A stretch of DNA of 64,000 bases from Siphonodentalium dalli (lineage: Eukaryota > Mollusca > Scaphopoda > Gadilida > Siphonodentaliidae). Both the position numbers and the translations under genes were made by a program. Under the pieces are notes generated by a model. It worked only from the letters and a program-made list of their open reading frames with translations. It did no database searches and was not told where the DNA came from. Below are positions 12,901-30,243 of this stretch, in pieces (position 1 is the first letter of the stretch; each line of letters starts with the position of its first letter). The DNA lies in the NCBI GenBank assembly GCA_032622095.1, contig CP136062.1, positions 164,296,875 through 164,360,874 on the forward strand, given 5' to 3'.

Positions 12901-14943
12901 GTATGTCCCTTTACATATATGACCGTTTGAGTGTCATGCAAACAATGTTATCCACTGGAAGCACCCAGATGCAAATGCATAAGAACGAATCTATAACCAA
13001 TGATGAAGCCAGATTCAGGCGTAATCACTCTCATTGTCCCTTTCATGCCAGTCGGGTTCATAGCATTGATCAACAACATGCTACTATTATAATCTTCGTA
13101 TTGTTAACAAATCCAAATGTTGACCCAGAATATATACCCACAAGCTGGGCAGAAAAATAACAGCTAAATAGAGTAAAAAAATCTTAAAAGTCCTGAAGTA
13201 CTGAACCTTTTAACATGCAGTGTATCGGAGTGCCCCGAGTGACCCGGTCCGTCCCCAGCGCTAATGTATAATCTAGCCATGGGAGTTCTGTTTGTCTCCC
13301 TCAATGTTGAAAATAGGTCTGGCTAAAATTACCCCGCACCAGAAGTACCGGTATAGAAAGCATAGTTACCGGGCATGAGATATATGGGTGCATGGGATTA
13401 TATGGGATTGGTTTTCCATGACGGCCATCGGTGGTAGCTGCTTGAGGGGGCCGGAAGTCCTACACATCAACAACGCATTGATGATACTTCATCCCTATCC
13501 AAATGTAGTTATGAAACTACTGCGATCTGCAATTGGCTACAATGATTCACGCGAATTGTTATTTGGCCCCGACATGTCAGGATGTACTGGTGTATGAAAT
13601 GTGAGAAGATATGCATGGAATAACCGAAGTAGTGCCAATTTTGACTTAAGTGGCTACCCTGAGGATGAGCAGAGTTATGGGCATTTCCGTCAATCAATTA
13701 CTCATCATAATAAATGAGTTGAGACGAGATATTAGAGTTCTTTAGTTTGTTGAGGAGCACAAGTGAATGCATTTCTTAATGAACAATTCCCGTATCCCCA
13801 TATGACGAACCCAGTTAACTTTATGTCGGTAAGTTTGAAAATCTTTGATTTTGTGGCCGTTTTGGACGCCATCTTAAACTAATTATCAAATATGAAGTCT
13901 CCGATGCTGTACATATCGTTATATGTGTCTATGTCATAAAATACGCCATAAAATAAGAAAATACCTCCCTGTAAACCGTGAATCTCACTCATCAGCCTTT
14001 GGTAGCCATATGTGACCAGTTGAAATATATATATATATATATTATCGGCTTTGTACAAAAATTCAAATAAAAATTGAAAACATATGAAATAGTTGACAAA
14101 AACGTGATCATGTGAGGTTTTATGAATTTACAAATTCTGGACCAGTATCCCCCTGTGATTTTTCCATACCCCTATCAAAGTTTTATAACAATGTCGTAAA
14201 ATGTTTAGAAATTAGTAAAAAATTACCATTTTTCACCATTTTCCCCCAAATTTTCATCTTAGAATACGTTCGGACAAGGTTGTTTATAATTCCCCTTCAT
14301 TAATCTGAACACTGTTTCATTTCATGCCCCTAAGGCCTTCTTTGCATGCGGCATTCTAAGTGTAAACTCTACAATTCATTTTTCTGAGAAAATTATATTG
14401 AGGGGGTGGGGTTAAGTTTATGCCCACAGCGCATTTTCACATAAATATAATTGGCATTCCATCATCCAAATGGTTTTGTTAGGTCTTTGGAGCAATGTTT
14501 AAGATACGTTGCGCGTCAATAGCCCATGTGTTTTACAAGTTATAGCCAAGTATATGTGACACTATTTTTCAAAATCCAAGCAATTTTTCGCAATTTCAAA
14601 ATATTTATCGTAATATTTTCGAACTAGCTTCTACATTGGTCCAATGTTGTATCTGATGTTGTTTTAGGCGATCTATGATTAATATAAACGATGTCTTGTT
14701 CACTTTATAACCGCAGTCATGTTTTTATACGCTGACACTTGTACTCGATGAAAATTTTATTTTATTATAGGGGTAGGAGTTGTCTTCCCTGAAAAGTCTA
14801 TTTTGGGACACAATCTGAAGCGGACAACAAGCAAAATCGGATGCGTCATATATTGACCTTTAATTTGATATATAAAAACCTTTGTTGGAGGGGGGTGCAG
14901 CCAACTTCTAAACTAAAGGCTTTCTGAGAATTGGCCCACGGAC
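9949..14943. mobile_element. 5.0-kb TA-flanked element with ~0.8-kb terminal inverted repeats, copy 1
   Basis: The ends read TA|GTCCGTGGGCCAA and TTGGCCCACGGAC|TA, so a TA target duplication is likely. The inverted arms (about 9,949-10,772 and 14,104-14,943) align with many mismatches: 'ggctgcacccccctccaac' and 'aaaacctcatacgatcac' are mirrored by 'gttggaggggggtgcagcc' and 'gtgatcatgtgaggtttt'. The core holds small plus-strand ORFs (10,970; 12,361; 12,903; 13,388), none recognisable as a transposase. TA duplication is typical of Tc1/mariner-type chemistry, but no DDE motif is visible, so the element is non-autonomous or belongs to a family I do not recognise. Confidence 0.65.
12361..12735 (+). 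CDS. unrecognised 124-codon ORF in the TA-flanked element
   Basis: This is the longest open frame inside the TA-flanked element. The product is soluble-looking with Gln-rich (MQQLQQ) and Cys-containing stretches and ends in VFVRTWHNN. I recognise no domain, there is no clear TATA box upstream and no AATAAA soon after the stop, and no splice partners are evident. The duplicate at 25,342-25,716 differs by Met to Arg at residue 22. It could be a remnant exon of an element-encoded protein or chance. Confidence 0.2.
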   Translation: MSLCYHHLINIWHCLELCHGHMICEALPEYQDCILGLQENGSIMTYSEKSAMYHTMQQLQQSTNSYDDLLTSCQDLYVLYVTSRNVFKSMNYDTFSPVCKTRTITPKADFFNKQYVFVRTWHNN

Positions 14944-15134
14944 TATTTCCTATTTTCGTGTTACCGGTTTACAAATACGTGAGAATCCAAAAATCGGAAT
15001 AAAATGGTCCAATGCAGGCCATTTTTTTTCGATGCGGCTATGCCTGAGAATCAAATCGTTTTTTGTGTGTGTGTGTGTCTAAAATCCCCCCTTTTATGGG
15101 AAAGCTTATAGCACAACTCGTGAGCACAACATAC
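14944..15134. other. VPS4 intron start with GT repeat
   Basis: Short stretch after the Walker B exon donor (minus strand) with (GT)n at 15,063-15,078. Same at 28,044-28,059. Confidence 0.5.
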
Positions 15135-15359
15135 CTTCTCCTAATAGCAGAATCAAGCACCCACGGAATATTGGTTGCGGCTAGAACTAGTACGCCATCA
15201 TTATCATTCCCCACACCATGCATCTGAACAAAGAACTCAGTCTTGATCCTCCTGGCAGATTCTGATTCACTTCTCGACCCACATAAAAAATCAACTTCAT
15301 CTATAAATATAATGCTGGGCTTGTGCTTTCGGGCCAGAGAAAATAATGATTTCACTAAT
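15135..15359 (-). CDS. VPS4: VPS4-like ATPase, Walker B and arginine-finger exon, downstream duplicate
   Basis: This 225-nt copy of the exon at 28,116-28,340 has the same acceptor (ATTTCAG) and donor (GTATGT), the Walker B motif IIFIDEVD, the shortened SESESARR stretch and the arginine fingers (AIRR). The phase is 2 to 2, so the next exon should start with one base and then a Phe-Glu-Lys-Arg-Ile-type sequence ([10 protein letters not shown] in the family). I looked for that exon on the minus strand from 15,134 to the window start and did not find it, so the C-terminal half (small AAA domain, beta domain, final helix) is either beyond the window or not recognisable. A short GT repeat lies just inside the following intron. 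Confidence 0.9.
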
Positions 15360-18225
<2,866 letters not shown>

Positions 18226-18870
18226 GACAGGGGTTGGTTATGGTGTCACGACCCCCCCCCCCCCGAACTTTGGTACAATTTTCTTAGCTGTACAGTCATT
18301 CATACGTGAGGCAAATCGGGATTATTTTGACTAACTGTTCCAAATAAGGATACGTGCAAGCCAGCAAACGCAACAAACAAACCCGATTTTAAATAAATAC
18401 ATATACAAACTTATGACTAACTCGGGGGAGGGGTGAAAGGTGATCTGTATATATGTTCAACTTGTTTTTGTTTATTTATTTTTCAGTGTAATAACATAAA
18501 GTGAGTCAGCACTTGTCCTCCAATCCCATTGTCTGAATAAAAAGATGTATGTGTTATATATCATGTGTTATCTAAATTTGACAAATATTTTAAAATAAAT
18601 GTGTCTAAACTAAACTTTCGTACATTTCCAGCAGTTGGAAATGTCATACATGACACAACATTAGTTGGACATTAATTTGACACCATATATAGGTTGGAAT
18701 TGTTCTCATTGTTTGATTTTTTTCACCCAGTAAAAGTTGGTTATTTTCCAATCTTAGGATGTGTCAAGTTGGATATTTCCAAGGGGGTGGAAATGGAATT
18801 CTGCGACCCTGTGAGATTGATGTTTGGTTCAAGGGGGGTGCAGTTGGTCGGAAATTTGAGGGTACTTAAT
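18226..18870 (+). repeat. dispersed repeat starting at a long C run (also 31,204-31,848)
   Basis: Landmarks 'gtggcgacaggggt', a run of C, 'gaactttggt', then 'cagttggaaatgtcatac' and 'acattagttgga' recur in compact form at 55,308-55,555. The unit is interrupted here by about 330 bp of other sequence. No coding capacity seen. Confidence 0.5.
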
Positions 18871-19735
18871 CAATAAATTGACTGGAATTTGCACTATATA
18901 GTCCTGAGATCCTAGAATAAGCTTTATATTTGTGTTTTTGCGATGGGGAGATGAGTTCACGTGCGATCACAAGACCACAACATTAGCTTCATGGGCAAAG
19001 CTTTATTTTCCAACTAATGTTGGCCAAAAATGTCTGTGTTTCTGCACTATACAGAGACTATTATGCAAAACGACTGCATTTAACGAAACAACACATTTTA
19101 GATATGAAATTGCTATAAGACTAGATAGTACATACGTATATCTGATAATCCATCGATATCATATAATCCTACTATTTCTTAAATAAGAAGGAACATATAA
19201 TAACGAACAAAGCAGAAGACATATCCATGCAGTTTCAAGATAATTCGGTCAATGGTGACGTATCCACCCAATTTGAAATCGACATGCGTTCGGCGGTATT
19301 TTATGGATGGAATTATGAAATGAACATGATATGATGAAAATGACAATGAAATTGACAATGCTTTGCTTCAAGTTCGCCATCAACCGAAGTGCTCCCCCAG
19401 CGTTACTATCAATAGCGTTATTATTTGGCTAATTTCAGTACTATTCTCCCAGTTTACACTCCATAAAACAAATTATTCTCCGCATTTGAAATTCTTTGAT
19501 ATAGATCGTTTATATTCTGCAATAATTTGTACACAAGAGACGGATTATTATGTTTTATTGTGTTTTTAAACTCCAAGGTGGCGAAATCTCGGTTTATTTA
19601 CATTACGAAGATTTGAGTCCGTAATCGGAATCCGAATCCGAATCTGGATAACCACGAGATTACGATTACGGTCTGTTCGTTTACTGATTCTGGTCTGTTC
19701 GTTTACCGAACCAAGTCTTACGGGGACTAATCTAC
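18871..19735. other. no gene seen (also 31,849-32,713)
   Basis: AT-rich intronic sequence. The 84-codon plus ORF at 18,932-19,186 and the 64-codon minus ORF at 19,566-19,760 are unremarkable. Confidence 0.4.
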
Positions 19736-19767
19736 GGTGGCTGATTTGCGACATACTCAATACATAT

Positions 19768-19946
19768 ATTATCTCGAGATATCGACATAATTATCTCGAG
19801 ATCTCGACATATCTCGAGATCTCGACATATTATCTCGACATAATTATCTCGAGATCTCGACATAATTATCTCGAGATCTCGACATAATTATCTCGAGATC
19901 TCGACATACTATCTCGAGATCTCGACATATCTCGAGATCTCGACAT
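19768..19946. repeat. palindromic satellite ATCTCGAGATCTCGACATAA, copy 1
   Basis: About nine units, mostly 20-22 bp, built on the palindromes ATCTCGAGAT and GAGATCTC, with some units shortened by loss of ATAATT. Flanks 'ctgatttgcgacatactcaa' on the left and 'aacatctgatgtagtggcaa' on the right also flank the related array at 55,597-55,688 in inverse orientation, so array and flanks travel as a unit. Confidence 0.85.
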
Positions 19947-20007
19947 AACATGCATATTTAAACATCTGATGTAGTGGCAATGTGACAACAACCAAGATGG
20001 AACGCAA

Positions 20008-20714
<707 letters not shown>

Positions 20715-20794
20715 CTCGGCGTTGAATAAATCAATAATTTTATATATGCTCGTTGTGATAAAATCCCAACAGTTATTATTATTATATATATTTA

Positions 20795-21065
20795 ATATAT
20801 ATTTGAGGAAAGTCTGTCTGTCTGTCTGCGTGTGTGGCCGCGATGGACTCGAAAACGGCTGAACCGATTTCGGCAAAACTTGGTACGGGCACGTAATTCG
20901 ACCCGAGGACTAACATCGGCCCATCCGTTTGCCATTGCGGAGTGACCTTGACCACTCACCAGTGCTAGAGTCTTTGGCACTGCGTGATTGTGACCCGATG
21001 CAGGAAGGACAACTCTATATTTCACACAACGTAAACGGCACAACGTCGACGAACGTAACACATTT
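20795..21065 (+). mobile_element. Helitron-like 5' segment (also 33,796-34,066)
   Basis: Starts after an AT tract with 'tttgaggaaagtctgtctg', then 'gactcgaaaacggctgaacc' and 'gatttcggcaaaacttggta'. The same layout (AT tract, GTCTGT repeats, then 'gacgaaa.ttggta') opens the elements at 36,310 and 40,000. No 3' hairpin follows, so this looks truncated. Confidence 0.45.
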
Positions 21066-21428
21066 CAATGTGCAGGCTATTAAGAATCGTGTATCTACTT
21101 GAGTGAAAATACGGCATTTGCCGGCTCCCTCCCAAAATATAGCATTTACAATTTCTGCCGGCTCCCTCCAAAAATATAGCATTTACAATTTCTGATATAT
21201 ACAGTTTTGTTACAGCTGATATTCTTAAGTCTATATTGGATACATTTATATTTTTATGCTATTATTTTCCACACCTCACTTAGTGCGAAGTCGTGTAGAG
21301 TTAGGTGCCGGGTAAAAGTTAGCTAAATATCATCATCGTTATGGTCTGGAATCTCATCCAAGAGCCTCGATTCTCATCCACCACTCCATTTGGCTGGGGT
21401 TCCGGACCATAGGGATGGTGACCATTCG

Positions 21429-21700
21429 ATCGCTTCTCGGCCTTTTGGCTCGAGGCCGTGCTGTGAGATACGTCCCCGACGATGGTCACCCCATCGGACG
21501 GGACTTCCACGGTGTGGGTTCGCAGCCTGAGGAGGACGAGTGGTCGTGACTGACTGACGGACTTCCGCTTTAGCGGGGACTGACCCCGACAGGCAATTTG
21601 ACCATCTCGTAGGGGTGGGTCACCTCTTTCGGGGTGCTCCAGCCGATATGAGTGGTCCGCAATAGCCCCGGGTTCTAAAAAAAAAAATAATAATAATAAA
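21429..21700 (+). mobile_element. U2 snRNA-headed retroposon (SINE-like), copy 1
   Basis: The plus strand begins ATCGCTTCTCGGCCTTTTGG and then CT, identical to the first 22 nt of metazoan U2 snRNA. A stretch further on, GATACGTCC, matches an internal U2 segment after a deletion. The rest is GC-richer than the surroundings. The sequence ends in an A-rich tail (A run then AATAATAATAAAG, 21,677-21,701), as expected for reverse transcription of an RNA. The Sm site and 3' stem-loops of U2 are not visible, so this is not a functional U2 gene. Flanking target duplications were not found. Confidence 0.6.
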
Positions 21701-22929
21701 GTGGAGCGAATCCATTGTCTAGCTCTCGAATCAAATCCATTTACCTGAGATGGTTTCCAGAATGGCCGAAATTTTGGTTACGAGCATTATAGAATGTACT
21801 ATAACATGCTACGAGCATTATAGAATGTACTATGGCATGCAACAATCATTATAGAATGTACTATAACATACTACGAGCAATATAGAATGTACTATAACAT
21901 GGAATGAGCATTATAGCATGTACTATAACATGCTACAAGCATTATATAATTTGTCTTAAAATTTTCAGCTACAACTGCAAGAAATAACTCTTGTTTCGAT
22001 TAAGGTTATTAAGAAATAACTCTTGTGTCGATTATATGTTTTGTAGATATAAACGAAAACTAATAGCGAATATTCAACAGAATTTGTTTTTGTTTTCAGT
22101 CAAGTTTACATAATTTGTATTTAGATAAATCTCTCTTTGTAATATGTCCTTTAAAGTCCCTTCTTAATTCTTTGGTTGATTAGGCAAAAAAAAGAAGATA
22201 TTTGATTCTCAGGCAATTTATTTTGAAAATCAATGCGTGCGTCAGGGTTTTATTTTAAAATTTTGTTGTGCCCATAGACTGGCATAGTAAGCAAGAGATA
22301 TTATACCTACACAGGTCCAGAAAATGTAGGGAGAAGTTTGTAATGGATATAAACTAATTTAATCTGATATAAAGAGACAAATTATAACATTGTACTACCC
22401 GTACATCATATAGCGATTGCCTAGACTGATATATATATATATATATTAATATGATTTTAATATTGGCACAATCATTTTAACAACACCAGAACTACATATC
22501 CGTTTCATATAAAAATACGGAGCATAAATACAGTCGAAACGAAAAGATAAAGTGATCTTCCAAACTATCATAGAAAGTCTTGGTTCACTTACTAAAGTCT
22601 TGGTTCACTTATTCCACTGACTAATTAGAGATTCTATATTTACATACAATGGATGACAGACAATATTGCTAATTTTATTTAATTAATTAACTTTAAAAAC
22701 ATGGCCAATATACACTGATTGTCAAACTGCGTTTTTATTGCGTTCTGGTTTGCATTCCCAAATATGTGCTGACAGCAAATCAAAATATTCAACACAATTT
22801 ACGAGCCTGTGGTGACAATATACCTGATAGTTATCATTACCTATGGTCTTTTGTTGAATACCCACACATACACCATTGTATTTAGCTCCTATTCGATATT
22901 TGAAACATAACTTCCGTGTGACAGTTTTA

Positions 22930-25900
22930 GTCCGTGGGCCAAACAAGATATTTTTCGAGTTGGCTGCACCCCCCTCCAACAAAGGTTTCTATATATCAAA
23001 TTAAAGGTCATCATATGGCGCATCAGATTTTGCTTGTTGCCCGTTTCAGAATGTGTCCCAAAATATATTTGTTAGGGAAAATAACTCTAACCCCTAAAAT
23101 AAAATGGAACTTTTCTCGAGTACAATTGTCGAAGCATAGACAAAATATTGCGGTTATAAACTGCACGCTATCGTTTATATTAATAATAAATGATCATAAA
23201 ATGACACAAGATACAAAACTAGACCAATTTATGAGCTAGTTTGAAAATATTGCGATAAATATTTTGAAATCGCCAAAATTACTTGGATTTTGAAACAAAG
23301 TCACATATTATTGACGATAAGTTGTGAACCACATGGACTATTGGTCCGCATCATGGCTCAAAAATTGCCCCGATGACATAACAAAACGATTTTAATAATG
23401 TGATGCCAAAATTATTGCTGTGAAAATGTGATATGAACGTAAACATAACCCCATCCCTAAGATATAACTTTTTCAGAAAAACGTATTATGTAGTTAACAC
23501 TTAGAATGATGCTTGTCAAGTTGGTTTTAGAAGCATAAACTGAAACAGTGGTGAGGGTGATGACGGGAATTATAAATAACGGTGTCTAAACGTGATCTAA
23601 GTTTAAAATTTGAAAAATAATTGTGAAAAATGAGAATATTTACTAATTTCAGTAAAAGTTACAACATTGTGACTAAATTTTGATAGGCTATGGTATAATC
23701 TCATAAGAACACTGGTCTACAATTATTAAGTTCATAAAACCTCATACGATCACCTTTCTGGCAACTATTTTGTATATTTTTTAATTTTCACTTGAATTTT
23801 TATGGAAAGATTATATATAATATATTTCAACTGAACACATATGGCTACAAAGGCTTAAATGTGAGACTTACGTTATACAGAACGGTATTTTCTTATTTGT
23901 GCAGCACATGTCGGGACAGTGATCACAACAGACAATAGATACGGCATTACATGCGCTCCATAATGGACAATAACTTCAATAAGTTTAGGATGGCATCCAA
24001 ATCGGCCAACAAAATCGAAATTGCTCACACTTTCGTCACAAACGTGAATGGGTTAGTTATCCGGGACAAGGGATTTGTTAATCGTGAGTTCACTGGTAAC
24101 CGTAAACAAACCGAAGAACCCTACTATTATTTCAATTAATTTAAGCTATTGTGTAATTGATTGTCTTAAGGACTATAGATACTCATTTATTGGGGGATAC
24201 TTGATAAAAGTCAATGTATAGAAAGATTAAAACAATCATCATTAGCATGTGCCCTTTGGATCAGTTTAGATAAGTAATATAAGGAAATTGTATGCCCAAA
24301 TTACCATCCTCCAATTTCAAGTTGCCTATCTCTGATATAAACATGTGTTCAGGTGAAATATTTTATTTTATAACGAAATTAGTTGTTATACAGAGGAGTT
24401 TGTCAATAAAGAAATGACTTTTGCAGTATATGCATATTTGCAGTGTTGCCAAACAGTTTTCAAGGCATGCTACTACTTCCTGTTCTATAATTTGAGTATC
24501 TATTCCTTAAATGTTCTCTCTCTCACTCTGCTCATCCTATGATTCGTCCAAATTTACACTATTTCGGTTATTGTAGACATTCTCACACACATCGTTAGTC
24601 TGCGGTGAAACAAGTTCATTTGTTAGATTCACATGCATCTTTGCAGCCAAACCTCGGTAGATCAGGAGGAGGTATAATCCGTCTGGTTTGTAGGACTCAA
24701 TCAAAGAGCGACCAGCCATGGCTGCCAGGGAATGGTACACCAGGCTGGGGAGTTAATATGATGTGTCAAATTACTGATATAGTTCGCACGAAGATGTTTT
24801 AATGTGATTTTTTAAGGAGTCTGTGTCTGCTGGTGGTAGCAGATGTGTTCCAGTGTTCGGTTACACAACATAAGACGAAATTATGGCTCACCATAATATA
24901 GCTCACATGCAAACTCTTGATAGGATGTATAGTGTCATCGTCAACATTAATATATTGCACAAATTGATGCATCACATGTTAATGCTTTTGACTATTAAGT
25001 CAAAAGGCTGCATGTTATAAGTGTTTGTGAATGTCGTAGCCTGTCAACGCGTGAATTAGAGGCAAGGTTTCACACACCTCTTTGATAATACTGTCCGCTA
25101 TCTCGTTCACGGAAAAGACACATGACCTATTTTTGGTTTCAGTATGAAGAATTACCTAGCTCCTATTGATCGAGAAAAATACCATTCTAGTATTTCGACA
25201 TGTACGTCAGTGGAGTAAAACAAACTAGCGTTCGACCGCGTCGTGCTGCATTTTGCTGCATGTAACATAATACCTTTATCCCCTCCGTCGTGGTAACATA
25301 CTAGCACGATATTAGGAACTAACTCTAAGCGAACGTCGTCAATGAGTCTTTGTTATCACCACCTGATAAATATATGGCATTGTCTGGAACTGTGTCATGG
25401 ACACAGGATATGTGAAGCCTTGCCTGAATACCAGGATTGTATTCTCGGGTTGCAGGAAAATGGTAGCATAATGACTTATTCTGAAAAAAGTGCAATGTAT
25501 CATACTATGCAACAACTTCAACAATCTACTAATAGCTATGATGACCTACTTACATCCTGCCAAGATTTGTATGTGCTTTATGTTACAAGCCGAAATGTAT
25601 TCAAGTCGATGAATTATGATACATTTTCTCCTGTTTGTAAAACGAGAACAATAACACCAAAGGCAGACTTCTTTAATAAGCAATACGTTTTCGTGCGAAC
25701 TTGGCACAATAACTAACGCCCATTCTCGAATGCCATGTCCTTATAACCCTATGCAATTTGGGCTCCATATATAGCCCTACGTTGTGTGGCATATATAACA
25801 ATAGCCGTGTCTACAGTGCAGGAGATAAACGTTTATGGTTATATGATAACACTAGGCAGCTTGACATGAGATGTCCCTAAAGTATGTCCCTTTACATATA

Positions 25901-27924
25901 TGACCGTTTGAGTGTCATGTAAACAATGTTATCCACTGGAAGCACCCAGATGCAAATGCATAAGAACGAATCTATAACCAATGATGAAGCCAGATTCAGG
26001 CGTAATCACTCTCATTGTCCCTTTCATGCCAGTCGGGTTCATAGCATTGATCAACAACATGCTACTATTATAATCTTCGTATTGTTAACAAATCCAAATG
26101 TTGACCCAGAATATATACCCACAAGCTGGGCAGAAACATAACAGCTAAATAGAGTAAAAAAATCTTAAAAGTCCTGAAGTACTGAACCTTTTAACATGCA
26201 GTGTATCGGAGTGCCCCGAGTGACCCGGTCCGTCCCCAGCGCTAATGTATAATCTAGCCATGGGAGTTCTGTTTGTCTCCCTCAATGTTGAAAATAGGTC
26301 TGGCTAAAATTACCCCGCACCAGAAGTACCGGTATAGAAAGCATAGTTACCGGGCATGAGATATATGGGTGCATGGGATTATATGGGATTGGTTTTCCAT
26401 GACGGCCATCGGTGGTAGCTGCTTGAGGGGGCCGGAAGTCCTACACATCAACAACGCATTGATGATACTTCATCCCTATCCAAATGTAGTTATGAAACTA
26501 CTGCGATCTGCAATTGGCTACAATGATTCACGCGAATTGTTATTTGGCCCCGACATGTCAGGATGTACTGGTGTATGAAATGTGAGAAGATATGCATGGA
26601 ATAACCGAAGTAGTGCCAATTTTGACTTAAGTGGCTACCCTGAGGATGAGCAGAGTTATGGGCATTTCCGTCAATCAATTACTCATCATAATAAATGAGT
26701 TGAGACGAGATATTAGAGTTCTTTAGTTTGTTGAGGAGCACAAGTGAATGCATTTCTTAATGAACTATTCCCGTATCCCCATATGACGAACCCAGTTAAC
26801 TTTATGTCGGTAAGTTTGAAAATCTTTGATTTTGTGGCCGTTTTGGACGCCATCTTAAACTAATTATCAAATATGAAGTCTCCGATGCTGTACATATCGT
26901 TATATGTGTCTATGTCATAAAATACGCCATAAAATAAGAAAATACCTCCCTGTAAACCGTGAATCTCACTCATCAGCCTTTGGTAGCCATATGTGACCAG
27001 TTGAAATATATATATATATATATTATCGGCTTTGTACAAAAATTCAAATAAAAATTGAAAACATATGAAATAGTTGACAAAAACGTGATCATGTGAGGTT
27101 TTATGAATTTACAAATTCTGGACCAGTATCCCCCTGTGATTTTTCCATACCCCTATCAAAGTTTTATAACAATGTCGTAAAATGTTTAGAAATTAGTAAA
27201 AAATTACCATTTTTCACCATTTTCCCCCAAATTTTCATCTTAGAATACGTTCGGACAAGGTTGTTTATAATTCCCCTTCATTAATCTGAACACTGTTTCA
27301 TTTCATGCCCCTAAGGCCTTCTTTGCATGCGGCATTCTAAGTGTAAACTCTACAATTCATTTTTCTGAGAAAATTATATTGAGGGGGTGGGGTTAAGTTT
27401 ATGCCCACAGCGCATTTTCACATAAATATAATTGGCATTCCATCATCCAAATGGTTTTGTTAGGTCTTTGGAGCAATGTTTAAGATACGTTGCGCGTCAA
27501 TAGCCCATGTGTTTTACAAGTTATAGCCAAGTATATGTGACACTATTTTTCAAAATCCAAGCAATTTTTCGCAATTTCAAAATATTTATCGTAATATTTT
27601 CGAACTAGCTTCTACATTGGTCCAATGTTGTATCTGATGTTGTTTTAGGCGATCTATGATTAATATAAACGATGTCTTGTTCACTTTATAACCGCAGTCA
27701 TGTTTTTATACGCTGACACTTGTACTCGATGAAAATTTTATTTTATTATAGGGGTAGGAGTTGTCTTCCCTGAAAAGTCTATTTTGGGACACAATCTGAA
27801 GCGGACAACAAGCAAAATCGGATGCGTCATATATTGACCTTTAATTTGATATATAAAAACCTTTGTTGGAGGGGGGTGCAGCCAACTTCTAAACTAAAGG
27901 CTTTCTGAGAATTGGCCCACGGAC
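22930..27924. mobile_element. 5.0-kb TA-flanked element, copy 2 (carried by the duplication)
   Basis: Same element as 9,949-14,943, copied with the 13-kb segment, not by its own movement, since flanks and interior match at the constant offset. It differs at a few single bases. Confidence 0.65.
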
Positions 27925-28115
27925 TATTTCCTATTTTCGTGTTACCGGTTTACAAATACGTGATAATCCAAAAATCGGAATAAAATGGTCCAATGCAGGC
28001 CATTTTTTTTCGATGCGGCTATGCCTGAGAATCAAATCGTTTTTTGTGTGTGTGTGTGTCTAAAATCCCCCCTTTTATGGGAAAGCTTATAGCACAACTC
28101 GTGAGCACAACATAC

Positions 28116-28340
28116 CTTCTCCTAATAGCAGAATCAAGCACCCACGGAATATTGGTTGCGGCTAGAACTAGTACGCCATCATTATCATTCCCCACACCAT
28201 GCATCTGAACAAAGAACTCAGTCTTGATCCTCCTGGCAGATTCTGATTCACTTCTCGACCCACATAAAAAATCAACTTCATCTATAAATATAATGCTGGG
28301 CTTGTGCTTTCGGGCCAGAGAAAATAATGATTTCACTAAT
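28116..28340 (-). CDS. VPS4: VPS4-like ATPase, Walker B and arginine-finger exon, upstream duplicate
   Basis: Seen: a 225-nt exon with acceptor ATCATTTCAG and donor GTATGT. It reads [40 protein letters not shown] and ends [12 protein letters not shown] plus two bases. Known: IIFIDEVD is Walker B, SRSE...ARRIKTEF is the pore-loop 2 region, and the Arg residues after DSAI are the VPS4 arginine fingers. Odd: most VPS4 proteins have SENESEAARR, so two residues (EA) are missing, an in-frame 6-nt loss. Splicing from this exon (phase 2) into the downstream P-loop duplicate at 17,247 (phase 0) shifts the frame and meets TAG within ten codons. Confidence 0.92.

Positions 28341-30243
<1,903 letters not shown>

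Noticed and set aside
19768-19946. CRISPR-like look of regular short repeats
   Set aside because: The units are contiguous with no unique spacers and the genome is eukaryotic.
21429-21620. Functional U2 snRNA gene
   Set aside because: Only the first 22 bases and a short internal string match. The branch-site pairing region, Sm site and 3' stem-loops are missing.
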